A stretch of DNA of 64,000 nt from an uncultured Opitutia bacterium (GTDB lineage Bacteria > Verrucomicrobiota > Verrucomicrobiia > Opitutales > UBA953): NCBI GenBank assembly GCA_945957395.1, contig CAMFKE010000003.1, forward strand, positions 1 through 64,000, written 5' to 3'. Position 1 is the first letter of the stretch, and the number at the start of each line of letters is the position of its first letter. This document shows, in pieces, positions 20,922-30,411 of the stretch. A program made the translations under genes and the position numbers. Below the pieces are notes generated by a model. It was not told the DNA's origin, did not search any database, and saw nothing but the letters and a program-made list of their open reading frames with translations.

Positions 20922-21539
20922 TCAGCGCACGCGCATCTTGGCGGCCAGGTAGACGGCGCGGATGCGGTCGAAATCGCTCTCGCGGTCGGCGCTGACGAGG
21001 CAGTGGTCGTACTCGCGCCAGCGGCGCATCTCGTCCTCCGCCACGCGCATGCGGCGCTCCACCTCGTCGGGCGCGTCGGTGCCGCGGCCCACGAGGCGAG
21101 CGCGCAGCTCGTCGCGACCGGGAGGCATGATGAACACGGAGACGAGGGCTCCTCGCAGCAGCGGGTCGGCTTGCGCCTCGCGTCGCACGAGCCCGGCGCC
21201 CTGCACATCGAGGTTGAGCAGCAGGTCGCGGCCGGCCGCGAGGTGCGCGTACACCTCGCTCTTGCGCGTGCCGTAGCGGTTGGAGTGCACGCGGGCATGC
21301 TCCAGGAAACGCCCGGCGGCCACCTGAGCGTCGAACTCGTCGTGGCTGAGGAAATGGTAGTCGACGCCGTCGCGCTCCGCTCCGCGAGGGGCGCGCGTCG
21401 TGCAGGTGACCACGCGGCGCAGCGCCTCCGGGTAGGCGGCGGTCATGCGGTCGCAAAGGGTGGTCTTGCCGCAGCCGGCGGGGCCGGAAACGAGCAGCAA
21501 CACGGCGCCGGTTTTGAACTCCTCGATGGGGTCGGACAT
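20922..21539 (-). CDS. gmk: Guanylate kinase
   Basis: Gmk phosphorylates GMP to GDP with ATP in purine nucleotide synthesis. The 205-aa protein has the P-loop VSGPAGCGKTTLCDRM, the GMP-binding TCTTRAPRGAERDGVDYHFL, the HSNRYGTRKSEV segment and the LNLDVQGAGLVRR strand. The start is the ATG at 21539 (MSDPIEEFKTGAVLL), preceded by a CTTTCCCC tract. It is convergent with the autotransporter across a terminator. Confidence 0.95.
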   Translation of the reverse strand: MSDPIEEFKTGAVLLLVSGPAGCGKTTLCDRMTAAYPEALRRVVTCTTRAPRGAERDGVDYHFLSHDEFDAQVAAGRFLEHARVHSNRYGTRKSEVYAHLAAGRDLLLNLDVQGAGLVRREAQADPLLRGALVSVFIMPPGRDELRARLVGRGTDAPDEVERRMRVAEDEMRRWREYDHCLVSADRESDFDRIRAVYLAAKMRVR

Positions 21540-21612
21540 GACGGGGAAAGTCTTTGGAAGGTCAGGGTTCAGTATTCGGTCGCCTCGGTTTCGGGAACCG
21601 GGCGAGGCCAAC

Positions 21613-22140
21613 TTAGGCCAGGCCGAAGCCCAGGCAGACGCCGGAGACAACCAGGAAGGCCGCGCCGGCGACGCGCGCCCGGCGCGGCGTGGCCGTGACG
21701 GCCGAGATCCAATCGCGCAGCAGGTAGGGGGCGGTGCCGAAGAAGAGAGCGGCGAAGATGAGCGCGTAGGTCACGCCGGCGAGCGCGAGGCTGTGGGGCA
21801 GTTTGCCGAAACCGGCGTCGAGCACGGGGCGAGCCGTGAGCAGCAGGAGACCGGCGAGGCCGCGCACCGCGAGCAGGTCGGGCAGCACCACGAACGCCGC
21901 CACGCCGGCGGCGCCGAAGGCGCCCAGCAGAGCGGAGCGGGGGATGCCGGCCAGGTCGGCCTCACCCATCTGCGAAAGCCCGTAAAGGAACCACAGGGTC
22001 GCCGCGCCGAACAGCAGGTACGAGGCGGCTTGCGAGCGCGGGAACGCCTTCAACACCTCGCGGCCGGCGCGGGTCAGCAGCAGGACGCCGGGCAGCGCGA
22101 GAAGGGCCGCGAGCAGGAAGTAGGCTTGGGCGAGCGTCAT
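21613..22140 (-). CDS. Integral membrane protein, unknown function
   Basis: This 175-aa, very hydrophobic protein has about five predicted helices (AQAYFLLAALLALPGVLLL, ASYLLFGAATLWFLYGL, LLGAFGAAGVAAFVVLPDLL, LALAGVTYALIFAALFFGTA, VAGAAFLVVSGVCLGFGLA). There are no charged motifs suggesting transport or catalysis beyond loop Arg/Asp residues. I do not recognise a named family. It lies between gmk and the AIM24 gene on the same strand, 73 bases upstream of gmk, and may be co-transcribed with them. Confidence 0.7.
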   Translation of the reverse strand: MTLAQAYFLLAALLALPGVLLLTRAGREVLKAFPRSQAASYLLFGAATLWFLYGLSQMGEADLAGIPRSALLGAFGAAGVAAFVVLPDLLAVRGLAGLLLLTARPVLDAGFGKLPHSLALAGVTYALIFAALFFGTAPYLLRDWISAVTATPRRARVAGAAFLVVSGVCLGFGLA

Positions 22141-22208
22141 GGGGCGCGCAGGAAGCCGGCCGCTCCCGCGAAGTCAAAAGGCAAAAGGCGTCGCGCGCGC
22201 GGAGGCGA

Positions 22209-22850
22209 TCAGACCTTCAGCCAGTCCTCGGCGGCGGCGCTCTGGATGAACACCTGGCCGGTTCCGGTGAACGACAGGCGGGTGTCGGCGAGCTTGGCGC
22301 CCTTGGCCTCCACGAGCATGCCGATGGTCCAGCCCACCACGAAGCCCGGACGCACGAACACCGGCGAATCGGGCGTCACGGCGATGGGGGTCACCGGTCC
22401 GGCCGAGGAATACGCCACGAAGGTGGGGCCGGTCACCATCACGGCGTGCCAGAGGCCGCCGGCGGGGATGCCCACCGAGATGTCGTCCACCGTGGCCTTG
22501 TCATCCACGGCCAGCACGGCGTTGGCGGCGAAGCCGAAGGACTCGTCGTTGCGCATGCGCATGACGGTGATGTCCTTGCCCTCGTCGGCGACGAGGATGC
22601 GCCCGTCGCCCTCGTAGCCGGCGAAGATGCCGCCGGAGGCGTCGAAGCCCTCGGTGGTGGCGAGTTTGGAGGGGGGCGTGTAGCCGATCTTGCCGGCACC
22701 GGCGACGATGCGCGAGGGGCGCACGCGCACGCGCTTTTGGAAACGGATGGCGAGCACGCCGGGCGTCTCCAAAGAAAACAGGTCCTCGGAAACCTCACGG
22801 TGCATCGCATCCACCAACATCGAGGAAAACTCTACCGGCTTTTGTGACAT
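22209..22850 (-). CDS. AIM24 family protein
   Basis: This 213-aa protein is of the AIM24/TIGR00266 family, a trimeric double-stranded beta-helix fold of uncertain function. Family features are the C-terminal FVRPGFVVGWTIGM, the LSFTGTGQVFIQSA segment in which an Ile-Gln-Ser strand recurs, and the earlier FAANAVLAVDD. Bacterial members are cytoplasmic; the eukaryotic relative affects mitochondrial membrane organisation. I start at MSQKPVEFSSML (22850). The longer open frame upstream runs through an intergenic region with a lower-GC segment and is not conserved-looking. Confidence 0.82.
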   Translation of the reverse strand: MSQKPVEFSSMLVDAMHREVSEDLFSLETPGVLAIRFQKRVRVRPSRIVAGAGKIGYTPPSKLATTEGFDASGGIFAGYEGDGRILVADEGKDITVMRMRNDESFGFAANAVLAVDDKATVDDISVGIPAGGLWHAVMVTGPTFVAYSSAGPVTPIAVTPDSPVFVRPGFVVGWTIGMLVEAKGAKLADTRLSFTGTGQVFIQSAAAEDWLKV

Positions 22851-23027
22851 GCCCCGTGTCTTGAGCCGGAACGGTTTCGAATGGCAAGCCCCGGTGCTCA
22901 CCGGACCCTTCACCCCGGAAAAAAAGGAACCCCGGCAAGAACCCCCCGGCAAGTGACCGGACTATATTAGACACGGCCCCAAGCCGACGCTTGTCAGCCC
23001 CGGCGAAACCTATCCCGTCGCACGCCC

Positions 23028-24518
23028 ATGCACTCGCGCCCCATCGTCTTCATCGACCTCGAAACCACGGGGATGTCGGCGGAGCGCGACCGTATCACGG
23101 ACATCGGCGCGGTGCGCGTGCATCCGGACGGGCGGCGGGAGACGGCGCAGTGGCTGGTGAACCCCGGCATGCGCATACCGCCCCACATCCGGGCGCTCAC
23201 CGGCATCTCCGACGACATGGTGGCGCACGCCCCGCCGTTCGACGCGCTGGCGGCCGAGGTGTGCGAGTGGCTGGGCGACGCCCTGCTCGTCGCGCACAAC
23301 GCCACCTTCGACATGGGCTTCCTGCGCGCCTCGTTCGCGCGGTGCGGCCGCCCCAGGGCGCTCCCGCATGTGTGTTCGGTGCGCGTGGCGCGCAAACTCA
23401 TCCCCGACCTGCGCTCGCGCTCGCTCGACGCGCTGGCCGACCACCACGGCCTGGCCTTCGCCGGGCGCCGCCACCGCGCGCTGCCGGACGCCGAGTTGCT
23501 CTCGCGACTGTGGTTCCTCTGGCGCGACACGCACGGCCCCGAGAAATTCGACCCGGTCGTCGCCGCGCTCGCCAAGCCCGAGCGCGCCGCCCCGACGGCG
23601 GCGACGATCGCGCCGAGTCGAAACCCTTTGCCTTGCCCCGAACCCGCACGCCGCGAAAACAGGGAGGTGCCCGCCATGCAGAGCCTCCTGGAAATCCTCA
23701 ACAAGACGCGCGACTTCTTCACGCAGAAGGGCCTTGAGAACCCGCGCCTGGAGGCCGAGCTGCTCATCTCAGGGACTCTCGGCATGAAGCGCCTCGAGCT
23801 CTACCTGAAGTTCGAGCGCCCCATGTCCGAACCGGAGCTGGCCTTGCTGCGCGAGCGCGTGAAGCGCCGCGCCGCGCGCGAACCGCTCCAGTATGTGCTG
23901 GGCGAAACCGATTTCCGCGAACTCACGCTCAAGTGCGACCGGCGCGCGCTCATCCCGCGCCCCGAGACCGAGGAGCTGGTGGAGCTCGTGCTCAAGCGCC
24001 TGCCCGCCGACGCCGCCCTGCGCGTGGCGGACCTCGGCACCGGCACCGGCGCCATCGCCCTGAGCCTCGCGCACGAGCGCCCGAACTGGCGCGTGACCGC
24101 CGCCGACTTTTCCGACGCCGCGCTCGCGCTGGCCCGCGAGAACGCCGCCAAGTGCAAGCTGACAGACCGCCTGGAGTTTTTGAAATCCGACTGGCTGACG
24201 GCCGTGCCCGGCACCTTCGACGCCATCGTGTCGAACCCGCCCTACCTCACCGACGACGAGGTGGCCGTCGCGCAGCCCGAGGTGAAGTCGCATGAGCCGC
24301 ACTCCGCGCTCATCGCGCCGGACGCCGGTCTGGCCGACCTCGAAAAGATCCTGCGCCAGGCGCGCACCCGGCTCGCCCCGGGCGGCCTGCTCGCGCTGGA
24401 GACCGGCATCGCGCACCACGATCGGTTGGCCCAACTCGCCCGGGAGCTCGGCTACTCCGCCTCGGAATCGCACAAGGACTCGTCCGACTTCGACCGGTTT
24501 TTCCTCGCCACGCTTTAG
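23028..24518 (+). CDS. prmC: DEDDh exonuclease fused to PrmC release-factor glutamine methyltransferase
   Basis: One uninterrupted 496-codon frame encodes two enzymes. Residues 1-165 are a DEDDh 3'-5' exonuclease like DNA polymerase III epsilon: FIDLETTG (Asp10, Glu12), HNATFDMGF (Asp95) and HRALPDAELL (His149, Asp154) complete the active site. After a Pro/Ala linker, residues 217-496 are a full PrmC, which methylates the GGQ glutamine of release factors RF1/RF2. It shows the N-terminal helical domain, the SAM-binding VADLGTGTGAIALSLA and catalytic SNPPYL. An internal ATG at 23676 (Met217) has a strong GGGAGG six to seven bases upstream, so free PrmC is probably also made. The first ATG has no such site. 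Confidence 0.9.
   Translation: MHSRPIVFIDLETTGMSAERDRITDIGAVRVHPDGRRETAQWLVNPGMRIPPHIRALTGISDDMVAHAPPFDALAAEVCEWLGDALLVAHNATFDMGFLRASFARCGRPRALPHVCSVRVARKLIPDLRSRSLDALADHHGLAFAGRRHRALPDAELLSRLWFLWRDTHGPEKFDPVVAALAKPERAAPTAATIAPSRNPLPCPEPARRENREVPAMQSLLEILNKTRDFFTQKGLENPRLEAELLISGTLGMKRLELYLKFERPMSEPELALLRERVKRRAAREPLQYVLGETDFRELTLKCDRRALIPRPETEELVELVLKRLPADAALRVADLGTGTGAIALSLAHERPNWRVTAADFSDAALALARENAAKCKLTDRLEFLKSDWLTAVPGTFDAIVSNPPYLTDDEVAVAQPEVKSHEPHSALIAPDAGLADLEKILRQARTRLAPGGLLALETGIAHHDRLAQLARELGYSASESHKDSSDFDRFFLATL
23662..23675 (+). promoter_or_regulatory. Internal ribosome-binding site for prmC
   Basis: GGGAGGTG at 23662-23669 stands at proper spacing from the in-frame ATG at 23676, exactly where the PrmC homology begins. 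In a window where most genes lack a Shine-Dalgarno, this suggests internal initiation within the fusion frame. Confidence 0.65.
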
Positions 24519-24523
24519 CGGGC

Positions 24524-26977
24524 TCAGAGGTCACCGGACTCGGCCGCCTCCAATTCCCGGGCGAGCGCACCATAATCATAGTCGGCGACAATCTTGCGCA
24601 ACCTCGCCGCCGCGTCGGCGTCGCGCCGGCCGAGCTCGTCGCAAAGTTCGAGAAGCCTGGAATAATCGGCCTCGCGGCAGGCGACGCCGAAGGCCGAGCG
24701 AAGCGTTTCCGGAAGCCTGAGGGGACGGGAGAGCTCGTCCGGCGAGAGCGTGGGCGCGGGAGCGGATTCAGGGCCACACACATATTCATAACGCAAATCG
24801 AGCCGCTCCCCCAGCAGCGCCAGGAGCGCATCGCGGTCGAAGGGCTTGCTCATGAAATGGTCGGCGCCCGAGGCCAGAAAATCCGCCTTCTCGGCGTCGA
24901 AGGCGGAGGCCGAAAGCGCAAGCACGAAGGCGGAGTCGCCGCCCGGGCGCGATTTGATGAGTCGACAGGCCTCGCGCCCGTCCATCACCGGCATGCGCAT
25001 GTCGAGAATGACGCCGCGATGCCTCGCGGGATCGAAGGCGGCCACGGCCTCGGCGCCGTTGCGCGCGAGCGTCAGCTCGAAGCCGGCGGACGAAAGCACA
25101 TCGGCGAGCAGCTTCAACGAGACCTCGTTGTCCTCGGCGACCAGGAGCCCGGCTCGCGAGGAGCCCTGCGCCAGGCGCAAGGGTGAGCAGGCCACACCGG
25201 CCGCTCCCTCCGCAGCGGACACCGCCTCCTCCGCCCGGATGACCAGGGTGAAGGTCGAGCCCTCGCCGGGCGCCGACTCCACCGAGATGTCGCCGCCGAG
25301 CAGCCGGGCGAAATTGAAGGCGATGGCCAGGCCTAGCCCGGTGCCGCCGGCGGTTTTGCCCCCGAGCTCGGTCTGACTGAACGGACGGAACAGCAGCTCG
25401 CGCTCGTGCGCCGCGATGCCCGGGCCGGAGTCGGTCACGGCGAAGCGCAGCGAGAGAGCACCGCCCTCGCCGGCCTCGCACGACACGCGCAGGACGACGC
25501 CGCCCGTCTGGGTGAATTTCACGGCGTTGCCCACCAGGTTCACCAAAATCTGCCTGAGCTTCCCTTCGTCGGTGCGCACAAAGCGGCGCAGTCCGACATC
25601 GCGCAGCAGCACGAGCGAAATGCCCTTCGCGCGCGCCCGTTCGCGGAACAGTTCGACGATGTCGTCGAGCAGCCGGTGCAGGTCGAATTCCGTCGGGCTC
25701 ACGCAGACCCTCCCGGCTTCGATTTTAGACATCTCCAAAATGTCGTTGATGATCGCGAGCAGGTGCTCGCCCGCGCGGTTCACGATCGCGAGGCGCTCGC
25801 GCTGCGCGGGAGGCAGGGAGGCGTCAAGGCGCAGCAGCTGCGCATAGCCGAGGATGGCGTTCATCGGCGTTCGAATCTCATGCGACATCCCGGCGAGAAA
25901 CACGGATTTCGCACGGTTGGCGCTCTCCGCGCGCCGCGTCGCCTCCGCCTTCTCCGCCAGCGCCCGCACGAGCTCCTCCTTGTTGCGCCGCAGATCCTCC
26001 GTCATGTCGTGCGCCAGCTCCACCGCCCGGCGCCGGACGCGCTGAAGCGACCACAGGATGCCGGCGAGCAATCCCGACGAGGTGACACCCAGCGCCAGGA
26101 TGATCAGGGCCGTCGGCGAATGCACAAAACCGGCGTGCGTGGCGCAGTCGAGGCGCCATCGCTCGTGATAAAGAGGGCGGCTCCAGTCGGCATCGAAGGG
26201 CTCGCGCGAGCGCTGAAGCAGCTCCCCGTCCGGCCTGTTTTCTCGCAGCGCGAAGGCCAGGTCGGGCGGCGCCAGGCCTTCCAGCAGCGCATCGATCTGA
26301 AGGGGCGTGTACACCCACCCGGTGAGCGCGGCCAGACGCTCGCGCTCGGTGGCCACCGGCTCGCCGTTGCGGTAAATCGGGCAAAGCAGAAGGAAACCCG
26401 ACACCGGCCTGTTGCTTTGAACAAGCCGGACAGGGCGAGTGAGCGTGGGCCGGCCGGTCGCGGCCGCCTCGTCGGCGGCCTCTCGTCTCCTCGGCTCGCG
26501 CGCCACATCGCGCCCCAAAGAAGTGTCGTCTTCAACCCGCGGCTCCAGGAATTCGGCGATGTAGAACGGGCCTTCGCCGCGGATGTCGCGAAGCATGAAC
26601 CCCGGCGCCTCGTCAGCCCTCGTGGCCGCCAGGAAGTCGGCGAGCCGATCCTTGGGGACCAGCCGGATGGCGCCGTAACCGAGCGACCCGGGATGCTCCT
26701 CCATCACGATATTTCGCATGTATGCGCTCCACTCGCCGCGCTCCACGCTCTTGCTGGCCTGGAAAAGGCCGAGGGCGCCGAGCAGGGTGCGCTCATGGTC
26801 CCTCATGCGCGCCTCGATTTTCAACCGCATCTCGCCGGCCCGTGACTCGATCCGCATCCGCGTATTCTCATGCTCCGCGTGCTCAAGGGCACCCCAGACG
26901 GAAAGCGAAGCGGCCACCCCGAGTACGAACGCCACGACGGGAAGTCGGGAAGTTTCCAGCAGTGAATGGGGGATCAT
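24524..26977 (-). CDS. CHASE-domain hybrid sensor histidine kinase
   Basis: This membrane sensor kinase has 817 aa. Helix 1 ([18 protein letters not shown]) and helix 2 near residues 290-312 flank a periplasmic CHASE domain of about 250 residues, which senses small ligands. There follow a short coiled coil, the HisKA motif [15 protein letters not shown] with phospho-acceptor His366, the HATPase_c boxes ([31 protein letters not shown]) and a receiver domain with phospho-acceptor Asp659 in [11 protein letters not shown]. No HPt domain or output domain follows the receiver, so a separate phosphotransfer partner is expected. I use the ATG at 26977, which has GAGG seven bases upstream; an ATG at 26992 is possible. 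No partner gene adjoins. Confidence 0.92.
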   Translation of the reverse strand: MIPHSLLETSRLPVVAFVLGVAASLSVWGALEHAEHENTRMRIESRAGEMRLKIEARMRDHERTLLGALGLFQASKSVERGEWSAYMRNIVMEEHPGSLGYGAIRLVPKDRLADFLAATRADEAPGFMLRDIRGEGPFYIAEFLEPRVEDDTSLGRDVAREPRRREAADEAAATGRPTLTRPVRLVQSNRPVSGFLLLCPIYRNGEPVATERERLAALTGWVYTPLQIDALLEGLAPPDLAFALRENRPDGELLQRSREPFDADWSRPLYHERWRLDCATHAGFVHSPTALIILALGVTSSGLLAGILWSLQRVRRRAVELAHDMTEDLRRNKEELVRALAEKAEATRRAESANRAKSVFLAGMSHEIRTPMNAILGYAQLLRLDASLPPAQRERLAIVNRAGEHLLAIINDILEMSKIEAGRVCVSPTEFDLHRLLDDIVELFRERARAKGISLVLLRDVGLRRFVRTDEGKLRQILVNLVGNAVKFTQTGGVVLRVSCEAGEGGALSLRFAVTDSGPGIAAHERELLFRPFSQTELGGKTAGGTGLGLAIAFNFARLLGGDISVESAPGEGSTFTLVIRAEEAVSAAEGAAGVACSPLRLAQGSSRAGLLVAEDNEVSLKLLADVLSSAGFELTLARNGAEAVAAFDPARHRGVILDMRMPVMDGREACRLIKSRPGGDSAFVLALSASAFDAEKADFLASGADHFMSKPFDRDALLALLGERLDLRYEYVCGPESAPAPTLSPDELSRPLRLPETLRSAFGVACREADYSRLLELCDELGRRDADAAARLRKIVADYDYGALARELEAAESGDL

Positions 26978-27094
26978 CGGGTTGCCTCGCATGCGCAAAG
27001 TAGGCGAGCGCCCCGGGCGGGCAAGAGCGCGTATGGCTCAAATACCCGGAAGGCGGAACTTGAAACCCGGCCGGGGCCCCCTTCCCTGCGCGGC

Positions 27095-28978
27095 GTGAGC
27101 AACAAGGAACTGCGTTTCGGGCCCGAGCGGCCTTATGATGTGATCGTGTGCGGCGCCGGCCATGCGGGCGTCGAGGCGGCGCTGGCGGCGGCGCGCATGG
27201 GCGCGAGCACGCTGCTGCTCACCGGCAACATCGACACGGTGGCGCAGATGAGCTGCAACCCGGCGATCGGCGGCGTGGCCAAGGGCAACATCGTGCGCGA
27301 GATCGACGCCATGGGCGGCGAGATGGGCATCTGCACCGACACCACCGCCATCCAGTTCCGCCTGCTGAACGCTTCGAAAGGCCCGGCCGTGCAGGGGCCG
27401 CGCGCGCAGGCGGACAAGAAGGCGTATCAGTTCCGAATGAAGCACGTGTGCGAGCGCGCGCCGAACCTGCTGCTGTTCCAGGCCATCGTCACCGGCCTCA
27501 TCTTCGACAAGGGACGCGTGGTCGGCGTGCGCACGAGCCTGGACATCGAGTTCCACGCCAAGACCGTGGTGGTCACGACCGGCACCTTCCTGCGCGGGCT
27601 GATGCACATCGGCAAAAACAAGAACGAGGGCGGTCGCCTCGGCGACTTCTCCGCGCGCACCCTCTCCGACAGTTTCCTGGAGGCCGGCATCGAGCTGGCC
27701 CGGCTCAAGACAGGCACGCCCGCGCGCATCCTCGGCTCCTCCATCGATTTCTCCGAACTGGAATGCCAGGGCGGCGACGACAAACCCACCTTCTTCGCCT
27801 TCCACGAGACGCGCGGCGACGCCGACCTGTTCGACGCCGGACTCCCGAATCAGAAGCTGCCGGGATGGGCGCCGGGCACGGACCAGGTGCCATGCTGGAT
27901 GACGCACGCCGGCGCGGACACCGCGCGCATCGTGCATGACAACCTGCACCTTTCGCCGCTTTACGCGGGCGACATCACGGGCACCGGCCCGCGATACTGC
28001 CCGAGCATCGAGGACAAGTTCGTGAAGTTCTCCGAGAAGGAGCAGCACCTGCTGTTCCTGGAGCCGGAGGGGCGCAACACCGACGAGTGGTACATCAACG
28101 GACTGTCCACCTCGCTGCCCATCGAGGTGCAGCTCAAGATGCTGCACAGCGTGAAGGGCCTCGAGAAGGCGGTCATGCTGCGCCCGGCCTACGCCGTGGA
28201 GTACGACTTCGCACCGCCCACCCAGATCTTTCCCACGCTGGAATCCAAGAAGGTCGAGTCGCTCTTCTTCGCCGGCCAGATCAACGGCACCTCCGGATAC
28301 GAGGAGGCCGCCGGGCAGGGCCTCGTCGCCGGCGTGAACGCCGCGGCCAAGGCGCTGGGGCTGCCGCCGCTCACGCTCGGACGGCACGAGAGCTACATCG
28401 GCGTGCTCATCGACGACCTGGTGACGAAGGGCACGAAGGAGCCCTACCGCATGTTCACCAGCCGCGCGGAGTACCGGCTCACGCTCAACCACGGCAGCGC
28501 CGAACACCGCCTCTCGCTCAAGGCCGCCGAGTACGGGCTGCTGCCCGCAGACCGCGTGGCGCGTATCCGGGAAAAAATTGCGGCCACCGACAAGTGGACG
28601 GAGTGGCTGGAGAAGGTGCGCATCAAGGGCGGCCTCGCCGGCGAGGTGCTGCGCAAGAACCCCGAATCCACCCCCGACGACCTTTCGCCGGAGTTCATGG
28701 CGCTGCACGAATCCATCCGCGACGAGGTGCTCTACCGCGTGCGCTACCGCGGCTACCACGAGCGCGAACAGCGCGCCATCGCCAAGATGGCCGACTGGAA
28801 CAGCCGCGCCATCCCCGCCGACATCGATTACGACACGGTGACCGGCCTGCGCATCGAGGCCCGCCAGAAGCTGAAGGACATCCGCCCCACCACCCTCGGC
28901 CAGGCCGGCCGCATCGCCGGCGTCAACCCCGCCGACATCGCAGTCATCCAGGTGCACCTGAAGGCGAAGGGGAAGTGA
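27095..28978 (+). CDS. mnmG: tRNA uridine-5-carboxymethylaminomethyl modification enzyme MnmG
   Basis: With MnmE, MnmG (GidA) makes the cmnm5/nm5 modification on U34 of several tRNAs, using FAD and methylene-tetrahydrofolate. The 627-aa protein has the FAD-binding [21 protein letters not shown], the catalytic-cysteine segment [41 protein letters not shown], the late [20 protein letters not shown] and a C-terminal helical domain. The start is the GTG at 27095 ([18 protein letters not shown]), since no in-frame ATG precedes the conserved start. The leader is pyrimidine-rich. It is divergent from the histidine kinase. Confidence 0.96.
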   Translation: MSNKELRFGPERPYDVIVCGAGHAGVEAALAAARMGASTLLLTGNIDTVAQMSCNPAIGGVAKGNIVREIDAMGGEMGICTDTTAIQFRLLNASKGPAVQGPRAQADKKAYQFRMKHVCERAPNLLLFQAIVTGLIFDKGRVVGVRTSLDIEFHAKTVVVTTGTFLRGLMHIGKNKNEGGRLGDFSARTLSDSFLEAGIELARLKTGTPARILGSSIDFSELECQGGDDKPTFFAFHETRGDADLFDAGLPNQKLPGWAPGTDQVPCWMTHAGADTARIVHDNLHLSPLYAGDITGTGPRYCPSIEDKFVKFSEKEQHLLFLEPEGRNTDEWYINGLSTSLPIEVQLKMLHSVKGLEKAVMLRPAYAVEYDFAPPTQIFPTLESKKVESLFFAGQINGTSGYEEAAGQGLVAGVNAAAKALGLPPLTLGRHESYIGVLIDDLVTKGTKEPYRMFTSRAEYRLTLNHGSAEHRLSLKAAEYGLLPADRVARIREKIAATDKWTEWLEKVRIKGGLAGEVLRKNPESTPDDLSPEFMALHESIRDEVLYRVRYRGYHEREQRAIAKMADWNSRAIPADIDYDTVTGLRIEARQKLKDIRPTTLGQAGRIAGVNPADIAVIQVHLKAKGK

Positions 28979-29075
28979 CCTGCGCGGGCGCGCAAAGCGC
29001 GATTCCGGGCGCGCTACGCAAGCCGGGCGTTTTTGCCCTTTGCCTTCCGCCGGAGCCGCGCCACCTTGCGCGGCT

Positions 29076-30317
29076 ATGAACGAACGGCCTTTCAGCCCTG
29101 ACAACAAACGCCCCGCCGAGCGCCCGGCGCCGCCCACGCCCGTGGCCGAATCGCAGCGGCGCAAGCCCTGGGTGGAGCTCAAGTACATGAGCTTCCACCC
29201 GCACATCTACCCGGCGATGGTGCGCAAGGTCTCCCTTGGCGCCAAGCCCGGCGACCTCGTCACCGTGTACGGCAAGGACGGCCAAATCTTCGGTTTCGGC
29301 CTGTTCAACCCGCACGCGCGCGTGCCCCTGCGTATCCACGCCCACACCACGGAGCAGGCCTCCGAGGAATGGTTCGACCAGCGCGTCGACGACGCCGCAT
29401 CGCTTCGCAAGGACTACCTGAAGCTCGACGAACAGACCGACGCCTACCGCGTCGTGCACGCCGACGGCGACTCGCTCGGCGGCCTCGTGGTGGACCGCTA
29501 CGCCGATGTGCTGTCCGTCGAGGTCACCTCGCTGGGCGTGCTGCAGCGCCTGCCGCGCTGGCTGCCTCGCCTGCACACCGCGCTCGGCACGAAGCGTGAG
29601 ATCGTGCGCGTGGACCCGAAGATCGCGCGCATCGAGGCGATCGACCCGCGCGACATCCCGACGCCCGCGGCCATGCGCCCGGTGAAGATCAAGGAGCACG
29701 GCGTCACCTTCGAGGTGGACTTCGCGGAAGGCCACAAGACCGGCTTCTTCTGCGACCAGCGCGACAACCGACTGAAGCTGGCGAACCTGGCGAAGGGCAA
29801 GCGCATGCTGGAGCTGTGCACCTACACCGGGGGCTTCTCCATCTACGCCAAGATGAAGGGCGCCGAGGAGGTCACGGCGGTGGACCTCGACGAAAAGGCC
29901 ATCGCGATGGCCAAGCGCAACGCCAACCTGAACAACGCCAAGGTGAACTTCGTCCACGCCGACGCGTTCACCTACGCGCGCCAGATGATCAAGAACGGCG
30001 AGAAGTGGGATGTCATCCTGCTCGACCCGCCGAAGTTCGTGGACGACCGCGAGTTCCAGGAGGAGGGCCTCAAGAAGTACAACGACCTGAATGTGCTCGG
30101 CCTTCAGCTCGCCAAGCCCGGCGCCCTCTTCGTCACCTGCTCCTGCTCGGGCCTCGTGTCGCCCGAACAGTTCGAGGAGCTCGTGGTGAAGGCCGCCCAC
30201 CGCTACAACAAGCGCCTGCAGATCATCGACCGCACGGGCGCCGGCGGCGACCACCCCGCGATGTCCAACTACCCGGAAAGCCGCTACCTCAAGGTGCTCT
30301 GGGCCCGCGTCTGGTGA
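29076..30317 (+). CDS. rlmI: RlmI-type 23S rRNA cytosine-C5 methyltransferase
   Basis: RlmI methylates C1962 of 23S rRNA with SAM. This 413-aa protein has a PUA domain near the N terminus (KVSLGAKPGDLVTVYGKDGQ), the central EEHRE-like domain (SLGGLVVDRYADVL) and the Rossmann methyltransferase. Signature parts are EGHKTGFFCDQRDNRLKLA, the SAM-binding LELCTYTGGFSIYAKM, ILLDPPKFV and the catalytic TCSCSG with its two cysteines. The N-terminal 35 residues are a basic Pro-rich tail that is longer than usual. The start is the ATG at 29076, 97 bases past mnmG, and a terminator follows. Confidence 0.9.
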   Translation: MNERPFSPDNKRPAERPAPPTPVAESQRRKPWVELKYMSFHPHIYPAMVRKVSLGAKPGDLVTVYGKDGQIFGFGLFNPHARVPLRIHAHTTEQASEEWFDQRVDDAASLRKDYLKLDEQTDAYRVVHADGDSLGGLVVDRYADVLSVEVTSLGVLQRLPRWLPRLHTALGTKREIVRVDPKIARIEAIDPRDIPTPAAMRPVKIKEHGVTFEVDFAEGHKTGFFCDQRDNRLKLANLAKGKRMLELCTYTGGFSIYAKMKGAEEVTAVDLDEKAIAMAKRNANLNNAKVNFVHADAFTYARQMIKNGEKWDVILLDPPKFVDDREFQEEGLKKYNDLNVLGLQLAKPGALFVTCSCSGLVSPEQFEELVVKAAHRYNKRLQIIDRTGAGGDHPAMSNYPESRYLKVLWARVW

Positions 30318-30341
30318 CACCGGCCTGAGCCGTGCAACGAG

Positions 30342-30380
30342 GAAGCCCCGCCGGTTTTATCCGGCGGGGCTTCGTTTTCC
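30342..30380. terminator. Bidirectional terminator between rlmI and pssA
   Basis: A perfect 13-bp stem (GAAGCCCCGCCGG and complement) with a TTTTAT loop is followed by GTTTTCC. It lies between convergent genes. Confidence 0.88.
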
Positions 30381-30411
30381 CCGAACCGGGGCGCCTCCCC
30401 GGAGGCCTTCC

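Noticed and set aside
27038-29206. A 722-codon open frame antisense to mnmG
   Set aside because: Composition dominated by Arg/Ala/His/Gln/Val without motifs; mnmG on the other strand is unambiguous.
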